Program-made: the position numbers and the translations under genes
The notes under the pieces: model-generated
What the model was told of the DNA's origin: nothing
Database searches by the model: none
What the model saw: only the letters and a program-made list of their open reading frames with translations
Shown here: positions 1-5,192 of the stretch, piece after piece
How the letters are laid out: each line of letters opens with the position of its first letter
Numbering within the stretch: the stretch's first letter is position 1
NCBI GenBank assembly: GCA_041617155.1
Contig: JBFJPL010000170.1
Span: 1 to 6,257 of the forward strand
From: CAMYKD01 sp041617155
Lineage (GTDB): Bacteria; Pseudomonadota; Alphaproteobacteria; Kiloniellales; JAKSDN01
Reading direction: 5' to 3'
Length of the DNA: 6,257 nt

Positions 1-607
1 GCTCGGCGTCTCCTATGCGCCGGTGGTTTCGGGCAGCGGCGACGGCGCCAACTTCCCGGTCCAGGCCGACAAGGACACCGAGTTCAACAACGGCTTCTCG
101 GTCGGTGCCAACTACGTCGAGACCCTGGGCCCCGTCGATCTGGCGGTGTCGGGCGGTTTCCGCTACGCCAACGCGCCGGACGACGCGGGTGTGGCCGGCA
201 ACCTCGACGGCAAGGACAACGACCTGAGGCAGTACAGTGTCGGCGTCAACGTCGGCGCGGCGGGCTTTACGGTCGGCGGCTCCTTCGCCAGGGAGGTGAG
301 CGGCCGGGCGACCGACGGCTGGTCGTTCGACGCCGGCGTGTCCTACGGCACCGGCCCCTGGGCGGTCGGCCTCGTCTACTTCCAGTCCGAAGTGACCGGC
401 CGGCGGGAAACCGCGCCCGGCAGCGGCACCTTTACCGCGATCAGTGGCAAGGAAGACGAACTCATGGCCCTCGAGCTCGGCGTTTCCTATGCGGTCGGTC
501 CGGGCATCACCGCCAGCTTCAACCTGCTCTATGCCGACCTGGAGGGCGCCAACGACGAGGACGCCGACGGCACCCTGGGCATAATTGGCCTCAAGTATAG
601 TTTCTGA
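1..607 (+). CDS. Gram-negative porin, C-terminal part (5' end outside window)
   Basis: This is the last 201 residues of an outer-membrane beta-barrel porin; the first full codon is at position 2 and the start lies upstream of the window. The sequence shows amphipathic beta-strands of alternating polar and hydrophobic residues, often with aromatic ends (for example FSVGANYV, VGLVYFQS, ITASFNLLYADL). They are joined by Gly/Asp/Asn-rich loops such as GANDEDADG. A GVSY-x-x-GP strand-turn motif recurs at about residues 105 and 158, and an LGVSYAP stretch opens the fragment. The protein ends in LKYSF, and a C-terminal aromatic residue is the classic signal recognised by the BAM assembly machinery. 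The style matches the porins common in Rhodospirillales, which allow diffusion of small hydrophilic solutes. Trimer formation and substrate preference cannot be judged from this fragment. The visible GTG at 23 is internal to the barrel, not a start. No terminator hairpin is evident in the 30 bp before the convergent prpE stop. Confidence 0.85.
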   Translation, partial: LGVSYAPVVSGSGDGANFPVQADKDTEFNNGFSVGANYVETLGPVDLAVSGGFRYANAPDDAGVAGNLDGKDNDLRQYSVGVNVGAAGFTVGGSFAREVSGRATDGWSFDAGVSYGTGPWAVGLVYFQSEVTGRRETAPGSGTFTAISGKEDELMALELGVSYAVGPGITASFNLLYADLEGANDEDADGTLGIIGLKYSF

Positions 608-637
608 AGCCGCCGCGCGGGGCCACCGACTCCCGGC

Positions 638-2536
638 TCACCCGGCCTTGGCGTAGCCTATGGCCTTGAGCGACTGGGTGATCTCGTCGAGGATCGCCGG
701 GTCGTCGATGGTCGCCGGCGGCTTGTAGGCCTCGCCGTCGGCGATCGCCCGCATGGTGCCGCGCAGGATCTTGCCCGACCGCGTCTTGGGCAGGCGCTTG
801 ACCACCGTGGCGGTCTTGAAGGCGGCGACCGGCCCGATGCGGTCGCGCACCATCTGCACCACTTCCTTGACGATCTCCTGGTCCGGCCGGCCGACGCCGG
901 CCTTGAGCACCAGGAACCCGACCGGAAGCTGGCCCTTCAGGTGGTCGGCCACGCCGATCACCGCGCACTCAGCGACATCCGGGTGGGCGGCCAGCACCTC
1001 CTCCATGCCGCCGGTCGAAAGCCGGTGGCCGGCCACGTTGATGATGTCGTCGGTGCGGGCCATGACGTAGACGTAGCCCTTGTCGTCGATGTACCCGGCA
1101 TCGCCGGTCTCGTAGTAGCCGGGGAAGGTCGACAGGTAGGATGTCTTGAAGCGCGCCTCGGCGTTCCACAGGGTCGGCGCACAGCCCGGCGGCATGGGCA
1201 GCTTGCCGACGATGGCGCCGATCGTCCCGGGCGCGACCTGCTTGCCGTCCATGTCGAGCACGCGCAGGTCCCAGCCCGGCACCGCGCGGGTCGGCGACCC
1301 GGCGACGACCGGCAGCTTTTCGATGCCCAGGCAGTTGGCGGCGATCGACCAGCCGGTCTCGGTCTGCCACCAGTGGTCGATCACCGGCACCTTGAGCTTT
1401 TGCTCGGCCCAGTGCAGCGTGTCCGGGTCGCAGCGCTCGCCGGCCAGGAACAGCGCGCGGAAACCGTCCAGGTCGTACTTCGCGATGTGCGTGCCTTCCG
1501 GATCCTGCTGGCGGATCGCGCGGAATGCGGTGGGCGCCGTGAACAGGGTCGAGATCTTGTGCTGCGAGATCACCCGCCAGAAGGCGCCCGGGTCCGGCGT
1601 GCCGACCGGCTTGCCCTCGTAGAGCACCGTGGTGCAACCGTGCAGCAGCGGCGCATAGACGATGTAGGAGTGGCCGACCACCCAGCCGACGTCCGAGGCG
1701 GCCCAATAGATCTCGCCCGGATCGACGTCGTAGATGTTCTTCATGGTCCACTTGAGGGCGACCGCGTGGCCGCCGTTGTCGCGCACGATGCCCTTGGGCT
1801 GGCCGGTGGTGCCGGAGGTATAGAGGATGTAAAGCGGATCGGTCGCCAGGACCGGCACGCAGTCGGAAGGCCGGCTTTGCGCGACCGCGTCGTGCCAATC
1901 GATGTCGCGCCCATCCTTGAGCTCGGCCTGTGCCATGGGACGCTGCAGGACGATGCAGGCCGACGGCTTGTGGCGCGCCATCTCGATCGCCGCGTCGAGC
2001 AGCGGTTTGTAGGCGACCACCCGGCCCGGCTCGATGCCACAGGAGGCGGAGACCATCGCTTTCGGCTGGGCGTCGTCGATCCGGGTCGCCAGCTCGTTGG
2101 CCGCGAAGCCGCCGAACACCACGGAATGGACCGCACCGATGCGCGCGCAGGCCAGCATGGCAATCGCCGCCTCGGGAATCATCGGCATGTAGACGATCAC
2201 CCGGTCGCCCTTGGACACGCCCTGGGCGGCCAGCGCCCCGGCGAAGGCCGCGACCCGGTCGGTCAGCTCGCGGTAGCTGTAGCTCTTGATCGTTTCGGTG
2301 ACCGGCGAGTCGTAGATCAGCGCCGGCTGGTCGCCCCGCCCGGCCTCGACATGGCGGTCGAGGGCGTTGTAGCAGGTGTTGAGCTTGCCGCCGGCAAACC
2401 AGCGATAGAAGGGCGCGTTGGAATCGTCGAGCACCTTCTCCCACTTGTCGACCCAGTCGATGTCCTCGGCCGCCTCGCCCCAGAAGCCTTCCGGATCGGC
2501 CAGCGAACGCCGGTGAAGATCGTCGAACCGCCCCAT
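638..2536 (-). CDS. prpE: Propionyl-CoA synthetase (AMP-forming), PrpE/ACSS3 type
   Basis: A 632-residue cytoplasmic enzyme that activates propionate to propionyl-CoA through a propionyl-AMP intermediate (ATP to AMP + PPi). It feeds the methylcitrate or methylmalonyl-CoA routes. The N-terminal acetyl-CoA-synthetase cap is at residues 1-60 (FWGEAAEDIDW, then DNSNAPFYRWF-like DDSNAPFYRWF). The adenylation core follows: phosphate loop YTSGTTGQPKG at 239-249, WWQTETGW at 389-396, YYETGDAGY at 474-482 and hinge RTDDIINVAGHRL at 494-506. The C-terminal lid carries PKTRSGK with catalytic Lys589. The length and the stretches GWVVGHSYIVYAPLL and FPGYYETGDAGY resemble E. coli PrpE (628 aa) and human ACSS3 more than Acs. 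In Salmonella PrpE the equivalent lysine is acylated and switches the enzyme off, so the same control is possible here. The start at 2536 is chosen because MGRFDDLHRRS matches the family N-terminus and a near-perfect ribosome site precedes it. An in-frame ATG at 2650 would add 38 unrelated residues. Some activity on acetate cannot be excluded. Confidence 0.93.
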   Translation of the reverse strand: MGRFDDLHRRSLADPEGFWGEAAEDIDWVDKWEKVLDDSNAPFYRWFAGGKLNTCYNALDRHVEAGRGDQPALIYDSPVTETIKSYSYRELTDRVAAFAGALAAQGVSKGDRVIVYMPMIPEAAIAMLACARIGAVHSVVFGGFAANELATRIDDAQPKAMVSASCGIEPGRVVAYKPLLDAAIEMARHKPSACIVLQRPMAQAELKDGRDIDWHDAVAQSRPSDCVPVLATDPLYILYTSGTTGQPKGIVRDNGGHAVALKWTMKNIYDVDPGEIYWAASDVGWVVGHSYIVYAPLLHGCTTVLYEGKPVGTPDPGAFWRVISQHKISTLFTAPTAFRAIRQQDPEGTHIAKYDLDGFRALFLAGERCDPDTLHWAEQKLKVPVIDHWWQTETGWSIAANCLGIEKLPVVAGSPTRAVPGWDLRVLDMDGKQVAPGTIGAIVGKLPMPPGCAPTLWNAEARFKTSYLSTFPGYYETGDAGYIDDKGYVYVMARTDDIINVAGHRLSTGGMEEVLAAHPDVAECAVIGVADHLKGQLPVGFLVLKAGVGRPDQEIVKEVVQMVRDRIGPVAAFKTATVVKRLPKTRSGKILRGTMRAIADGEAYKPPATIDDPAILDEITQSLKAIGYAKAG

Positions 2537-2547
2537 ATCACCCCCTT
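2537..2547 (-). promoter_or_regulatory. Strong Shine-Dalgarno of prpE
   Basis: On the minus strand the 11 bases directly before the ATG read AAGGGGGTGAT. This differs at one position from AAGGAGGTGAT, the complement of the 16S rRNA 3' end. The G run ends four bases before the ATG. This site decides the start at 2536 over the in-frame ATG at 2650. Confidence 0.75.
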
Positions 2548-2638
2548 TTCGCGCCGGCCTTCGATGACCGGCCTGTATCGCAGAGCATGCGGCAAATCGC
2601 CCGACAGCGCAATTCCGCCAAGCGGCCCGCGGTAGAAA

Positions 2639-2644
2639 GACATA
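2639..2644 (-). promoter_or_regulatory. Candidate prpE -10 element, spaced from the FNR-type box
   Basis: The minus strand reads TATGTC here, matching only the first three bases of TATAAT. Its centre is 33 bp from the centre of the FNR-type box. A transcription start near 2633 would therefore place the box at about -41.5, the standard position for class II activation by FNR-family proteins, where no good -35 element is needed. The leader would be about 97 nt. The call depends mostly on geometry rather than on the hexamer itself. Confidence 0.3.
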
Positions 2645-2667
2645 GGCCATGGCACCCCGGGCCTGCC

Positions 2668-2681
2668 TTGACGCAGATCAA
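2668..2681. promoter_or_regulatory. FNR/FixK/FnrL-type operator, TTGAC-GCAG-ATCAA
   Basis: The plus strand reads TTGAC-N4-ATCAA and the minus strand TTGAT-N4-GTCAA. This fits the TTGAY-N4-RTCAA consensus of the CRP/FNR family as used by FNR, FnrL and FixK in alphaproteobacteria. These regulators control genes in response to low oxygen or redox signals. The site centre (2674.5) is 138 bp from the prpE start codon and about 113 bp from the ligase start codon. A perfect TTGA-N6-TCAA match in the only divergent promoter region of the window is unlikely by chance in GC-rich DNA, but the binding regulator is not in the window. Which gene it acts on is inference. Confidence 0.6.
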
Positions 2682-2716
2682 ACACGGTGGCCGTGTCCTG
2701 CCCCGACGCAATGTCG

Positions 2717-2722
2717 TATAAT
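2717..2722 (+). promoter_or_regulatory. Candidate -10 element (TATAAT) for the acyl-CoA ligase gene
   Basis: A perfect TATAAT lies in otherwise GC-rich DNA, 65 bp before the ligase start codon. At a 17-bp spacing the -35 position reads TGTCCT, which is a poor match, so the promoter may be activator-dependent or use another element. The start of transcription would be near 2729, putting the FNR-type box at about -54, which is not a standard activating position. Confidence 0.35.
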
Positions 2723-2770
2723 CTTGCCCAACCGACGGCGGGGACGAATAATTCAGCCGGCGTACTCGGC

Positions 2771-2777
2771 GGGGAGG
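2771..2777 (+). promoter_or_regulatory. Shine-Dalgarno of the acyl-CoA ligase
   Basis: GGGGAGG ends 10 bases before the ATG at 2788. It supports that start over the internal ATG at 2884. Confidence 0.6.
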
Positions 2778-2787
2778 CAAATCAGAC

Positions 2788-4419
2788 ATGACGGGGCGGC
2801 AAGATCCCTTCGAAACCGGGCTGGACCGGAACCGGGCAAACAGCGTGCCGCTCTCGCCTTTGAGTTTCCTGCCGCGCGCCGCCATGGTCTACCCCGGCCA
2901 CACGGCGGTCCTCCACGGCGACCAGCGCCACACCTGGGCCGAGTCCTACGCGCGCTGCCGCCGCTTCGCCTCGGCGCTCATGCGGCGCGGCATCGGCGCC
3001 GGCGATACCGTCGCGGTCATGGCGCCCAACACGCCGCCGCTGTTCGAGGCGCACCACGGCGTGCCCATGGCCGGCGCGGTGCTGAACGCGCTCAACACGC
3101 GCCTGGACGCCGCCGCCATCGCCTTCATCCTGGAGCACGGCGAGGCCAAGGTTCTGATCACCGACACGGAGTACGCGCCGATCATCAAGGGCGCGCTCGA
3201 CCGGCTCACGAGAAAGCTCCTGGTGGTCGACATCGACGATGCACAAGGCCCGGGCGGCGAGCGTTTGGGCGAGATCGACTATGAGGCCTTCCTCGACGGC
3301 GGCGACCCTGAACACCGCTGGTCCCTGCCGGACGACGAGTGGCGCGCGATCTCGCTCAACTACACCTCGGGCACCACCGGCAACCCGAAGGGCGTGGTCT
3401 ACCATCACCGCGGCGCCTATTTGAACGCGCTCGGCAACGTCATGACCTGGGGCATGGCCCCGCAGCCGGTCTACCTCTGGACCCTCCCCATGTTCCACTG
3501 CAACGGCTGGTGTTTTCCCTGGACCGTCACCGCGCTGGCCGGCACCCACGTCTGCTTGCGCAGGGTCGAGGCCGGAGCGATCTACCGGGCCTTCGCCGAG
3601 GCGGGCGTCACCCATCTTTGCGGCGCGCCGATCGTCATGCAAATGCTGCTGAACGCGAGCGCCGAAGAGCGGCGCGACTTCCCGCAGCAGGTCCACATGA
3701 TGACCGCCGCCGCGCCGCCGCCGGCCTCGGTGCTCGCCGCCATGGCGGCACAAGGTATCCAGGTGACCCACGTCTACGGCCTGACCGAAAGCTACGGCCC
3801 GGCGGTGGTCTGCGCCTGGCAGCGGGAGTGGGACGACCTGCCGATCGAGCAGCAGGCCGAGCGCAAATCGCGCCAGGGCGTGCCCTATCCGGTACTGGAG
3901 GACCTGATGGTCGCCGACGCCGAGACCCTGGAGCCGGTGCCGCGCGACGGCAAGACCCTGGGCGAGGTCTTCATGCGCGGCAACATCGTCATGAAGGGCT
4001 ACCTGAAAAACCTCAAGGCCAGCGCCGAGGCCTTCGACGGCGGCTGGTTCCACTCCGGCGACCTGGCGGTCTGGCACCCGGACGGCTACATCCAGATAAA
4101 GGACCGCTCCAAGGATGTGATCATTTCGGGCGGCGAGAACATCTCCTCGATCGAGGTCGAGGATACGCTCTACAAGCACCCGGCGGTGGCCGCCTGCGCC
4201 GTGGTCGCCAAGCCGGACCACAAGTGGGGCGAGACCCCGTGCGCCTTCATCGAGCTGAAGCCGGGGACCAAGGCCACGGCGGCGGAGATCATCGCCTTCT
4301 GCCGCGACAACCTGGCTCACTTCAAGTGCCCGCGCCACGTGGTCTTCGCCGAGATCCCCAAGACCTCGACCGGCAAGATCCAGAAGTTCGCGCTTCGGGA
4401 CCGCGCCGCCGAGGTGTGA
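2788..4419 (+). CDS. AMP-forming acyl-CoA ligase (medium/long-chain fatty acid type)
   Basis: A 543-residue cytoplasmic enzyme of the ANL superfamily that joins a carboxylic acid to CoA through an acyl-AMP intermediate. Adenylation motifs in order: phosphate loop YTSGTTGNPKG at 192-202, YGLTESYGP at 330-338, FHSGDLAV at 421-428 and hinge/A8 region DRSKDVIISGGENISSIEVE at 439-458. The lid motif PKTSTGK has catalytic Lys530. The block LPMFHCNGWCFPWT at 233-246 and the N-terminal PLSPLSFLPRAA are typical of the proteobacterial acyl-CoA synthetases related to Thermus long-chain ligase and plant acyl-activating enzymes. Many of these are annotated only as 'acyl-CoA synthetase'. The substrate cannot be read from sequence; medium/long-chain fatty, branched-chain or aromatic acids and methylthiopropionate (DmdB-like) are all used by relatives. 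There is no signal peptide. It is divergent from prpE and alone in its transcription unit, as a 343-bp gap with hairpins follows it. Confidence 0.88.
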   Translation: MTGRQDPFETGLDRNRANSVPLSPLSFLPRAAMVYPGHTAVLHGDQRHTWAESYARCRRFASALMRRGIGAGDTVAVMAPNTPPLFEAHHGVPMAGAVLNALNTRLDAAAIAFILEHGEAKVLITDTEYAPIIKGALDRLTRKLLVVDIDDAQGPGGERLGEIDYEAFLDGGDPEHRWSLPDDEWRAISLNYTSGTTGNPKGVVYHHRGAYLNALGNVMTWGMAPQPVYLWTLPMFHCNGWCFPWTVTALAGTHVCLRRVEAGAIYRAFAEAGVTHLCGAPIVMQMLLNASAEERRDFPQQVHMMTAAAPPPASVLAAMAAQGIQVTHVYGLTESYGPAVVCAWQREWDDLPIEQQAERKSRQGVPYPVLEDLMVADAETLEPVPRDGKTLGEVFMRGNIVMKGYLKNLKASAEAFDGGWFHSGDLAVWHPDGYIQIKDRSKDVIISGGENISSIEVEDTLYKHPAVAACAVVAKPDHKWGETPCAFIELKPGTKATAAEIIAFCRDNLAHFKCPRHVVFAEIPKTSTGKIQKFALRDRAAEV

Positions 4420-4455
4420 GGCGACCAAGCAGAAAGCTGTAAGCAACTACCCCAC

Positions 4456-4494
4456 CACGCTGTCCGCGTCTGGTCTGAACGGCAGGACAGCGTG
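4456..4494 (+). terminator. 10-bp perfect hairpin downstream of acyl-CoA ligase, possible terminator
   Basis: CACGCTGTCC (4456-4465) and GGACAGCGTG (4485-4494) are perfect inverted arms around a 19-base loop, starting 37 bp after the ligase stop codon. No T-run follows, so it is not a canonical intrinsic terminator. It may still stop or stabilise the transcript together with the GC-rich hairpins immediately downstream. It touches the first base of the next repeat and may instead be part of that element. Confidence 0.4.
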
Positions 4495-4655
4495 CCCTCT
4501 CCCCCTTGGGAGAGGGACAGGGTGAGGGCGGGTTGTTTTCCTGGATCTCGGCGAAGGTCACGTCCGCCGAACCCAGCGCCTGCCGGCACGCGGCAAAACC
4601 ACGCGCCCTCACCCTCCCGCTTCGCGGGGCCCTCCCTCTCCCGAGGGGAGAGGGC
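4494..4655. repeat. REP/MITE-like element of two inverted palindromic arms
   Basis: The left arm (4494-4529) starts with GCCCTCTCCC and folds into a 9-bp hairpin, CCCTCTCCC-cctt-GGGAGAGGG, followed by GGGTGAGGGC. The right arm (4605-4655) is its inverse: GCCCTCACCC, an extra small hairpin CCCGC-ttc-GCGGG (4616-4628), then CCCTCTCCC-gag-GGGAGAGGG and a final C. The outermost 10 bases at each end are perfect inverted repeats. The similarity continues weakly into the roughly 75-bp core (GGTTGTTTTCC on the left, GGCAAAACC on the right). The core holds another 5-bp hairpin at 4581-4595. Palindromes of the CCCTCTCCC...GGGTGAGGG kind recur between genes in many GC-rich proteobacterial genomes. No transposase is present, and I see no clear target-site duplication. 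Confidence 0.65.
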
Positions 4656-4730
4656 TACAAATCTAGCCGGCGAGGCATAACCCAGCGGTCACGCCGCGCG
4701 CCTTGCGCGAATCGCCAACTTCCGCTTGTC

Positions 4731-4736
4731 TAGAAT
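4731..4736 (+). promoter_or_regulatory. Possible -10 element for the DUF350-protease operon
   Basis: TAGAAT matches five of six bases of TATAAT and lies 32 bp before the first gene of the operon, which would give a leader of about 20 nt. A TTGCGC lies upstream at 4703-4708, but the 22-base spacing is too long for a normal -35. Position and composition are the only support. Confidence 0.25.
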
Positions 4737-4754
4737 AGGCACTTGGTGAGTGAC

Positions 4755-4760
4755 GGAGGG
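4755..4760 (+). promoter_or_regulatory. Shine-Dalgarno of the DUF350 gene
   Basis: GGAGGG sits only two bases before the GTG at 4763 but eight bases before an in-frame TTG at 4769. An in-frame stop at 4751 excludes any start further upstream. The spacing therefore favours TTG, while GTG is the more common start codon. Confidence 0.5.
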
Positions 4761-4762
4761 GC

Positions 4763-5182
4763 GTGCCCTTGGAAGCGGTCATCCAGAGTTTTCTCGCCGG
4801 CTTTCCGGTGCTGATCGCGCATTTCGCGGTGACCGTCGCGATGCTGGGCGCGGGGGTCGTCATCTACGTCCTGATCACGCCGCACGACGAGCTGAAGCTG
4901 GTGCGCAGCGGCAACATGGCGGCGGCGGTGTCGCTGTCGGGCGCGATCATCGGCATCGCCCTGCCGCTCGCCTTCTGCATGGCGGCCAGTGTCAGCGTGT
5001 TCGACATCCTGGTATGGGGCTCGCTGACCGTGGCCCTGCAGCTGGCCGCCTACAAGGTCACCGACCTGCTGCTGCGCGACCTGCCGAAGCGGATCGAGGC
5101 GGGCGAGCTGGGCCCGGCCTATCTCCTGGTGGCGATCAAGCTGGCGGTGGCCGCGATCAACGCGGCGGCCGTCGCCGGGTAG
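4763..5182 (+). CDS. DUF350 family inner-membrane protein (YjfL-like)
   Basis: A protein of 139 residues (or 137 if the TTG at 4769 is used). It has four hydrophobic segments at about residues 12-38, 54-76, 80-98 and 117-138, consistent with an all-helical inner-membrane protein. The central block runs GNMAAAVSLSGAIIGIALPLAF (about 50-71) and is followed by SVSVFDILVWG and a conserved-looking LPKRIEAGELGPAYLL loop (107-122). This is the pattern of the DUF350/UPF0719 family, whose E. coli member is YjfL. The family's biochemical role is unknown to me; the asparagine and small residues in helix 2 suggest close helix packing. The next gene starts 10 bp after the stop, so the two are probably co-transcribed, linking this protein to a membrane-tethered protease. 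Length is normal for one DUF350 unit. Confidence 0.8.
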   Translation: MPLEAVIQSFLAGFPVLIAHFAVTVAMLGAGVVIYVLITPHDELKLVRSGNMAAAVSLSGAIIGIALPLAFCMAASVSVFDILVWGSLTVALQLAAYKVTDLLLRDLPKRIEAGELGPAYLLVAIKLAVAAINAAAVAG

Positions 5183-5192
5183 TTCCGGGGCG

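Larger units (their letters stand above)
2537..2787. promoter_or_regulatory. Divergent intergenic control region between prpE and acyl-CoA ligase
   Basis: These 251 bp lie between the starts of two divergently transcribed acyl-CoA ligase genes, so both promoters should be here. Seen in it: an FNR/FixK-type palindrome at 2668-2681, an adjacent 15-bp palindrome at 2682-2696, a consensus TATAAT at 2717-2722 on the plus strand, a weaker TATGTC on the minus strand at 2644-2639, and ribosome sites at each gene. Reading frames run into it from both sides (an upstream ATG extension of prpE to 2650 and plus-strand frames), but none shows family-like residues. I see no riboswitch-like fold. Confidence 0.7.
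4420..4762. other. Gene-free intergenic stretch with repeats
   Basis: No credible gene is present in these 343 bp. Short open frames on both strands here translate the palindromic repeat into low-complexity peptides rich in Pro/Ser/Arg or Gly/Glu. That is the usual product of translating this kind of repeat and not a family signature. The contents are a 10-bp hairpin (4456-4494), an inverted-repeat element (4494-4655), and about 100 bp of leader before the DUF350 gene containing a possible -10 element. Confidence 0.7.

Noticed and set aside
608..637. Terminator between the convergent porin and prpE genes
   Set aside because: Only a short CCGCGCGG self-complementary stretch is present, with no stable stem-loop and no T-run.
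2553..2572. GCCGG...CCGGC hairpin in the prpE leader as a riboswitch or attenuator
   Set aside because: The stem is only 5 bp with a 10-base loop, which is expected often in such GC-rich DNA, and no known riboswitch core is visible.
941..2635. Long open frame on the plus strand opposite prpE (564 codons)
   Set aside because: It is fully antisense to a clearly recognisable enzyme. Its translation is Arg/Gly/Val/Asp/His-rich without any family motif, the usual consequence of G/C-biased third codon positions.
2537..2650. N-terminal extension of prpE to the ATG at 2650
   Set aside because: The additional 38 residues do not resemble the family N-terminus, the ATG at 2536 has a near-perfect Shine-Dalgarno, and the extension would run over the predicted promoter.
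2782..4446. Long open frame on the minus strand opposite the acyl-CoA ligase (554 codons)
   Set aside because: It is antisense to a gene with all adenylation motifs in order. The antisense translation has no recognisable domain and is an artefact of GC-rich codon use.
4317..4733. Several short open frames on both strands across the 3' end of the ligase and the repeat element
   Set aside because: Their peptides are translations of the palindromic repeat (for example PSPCPSPKGE, LTLSLSQGGEG), a common false-gene pattern, and none has a convincing ribosome site or family likeness.
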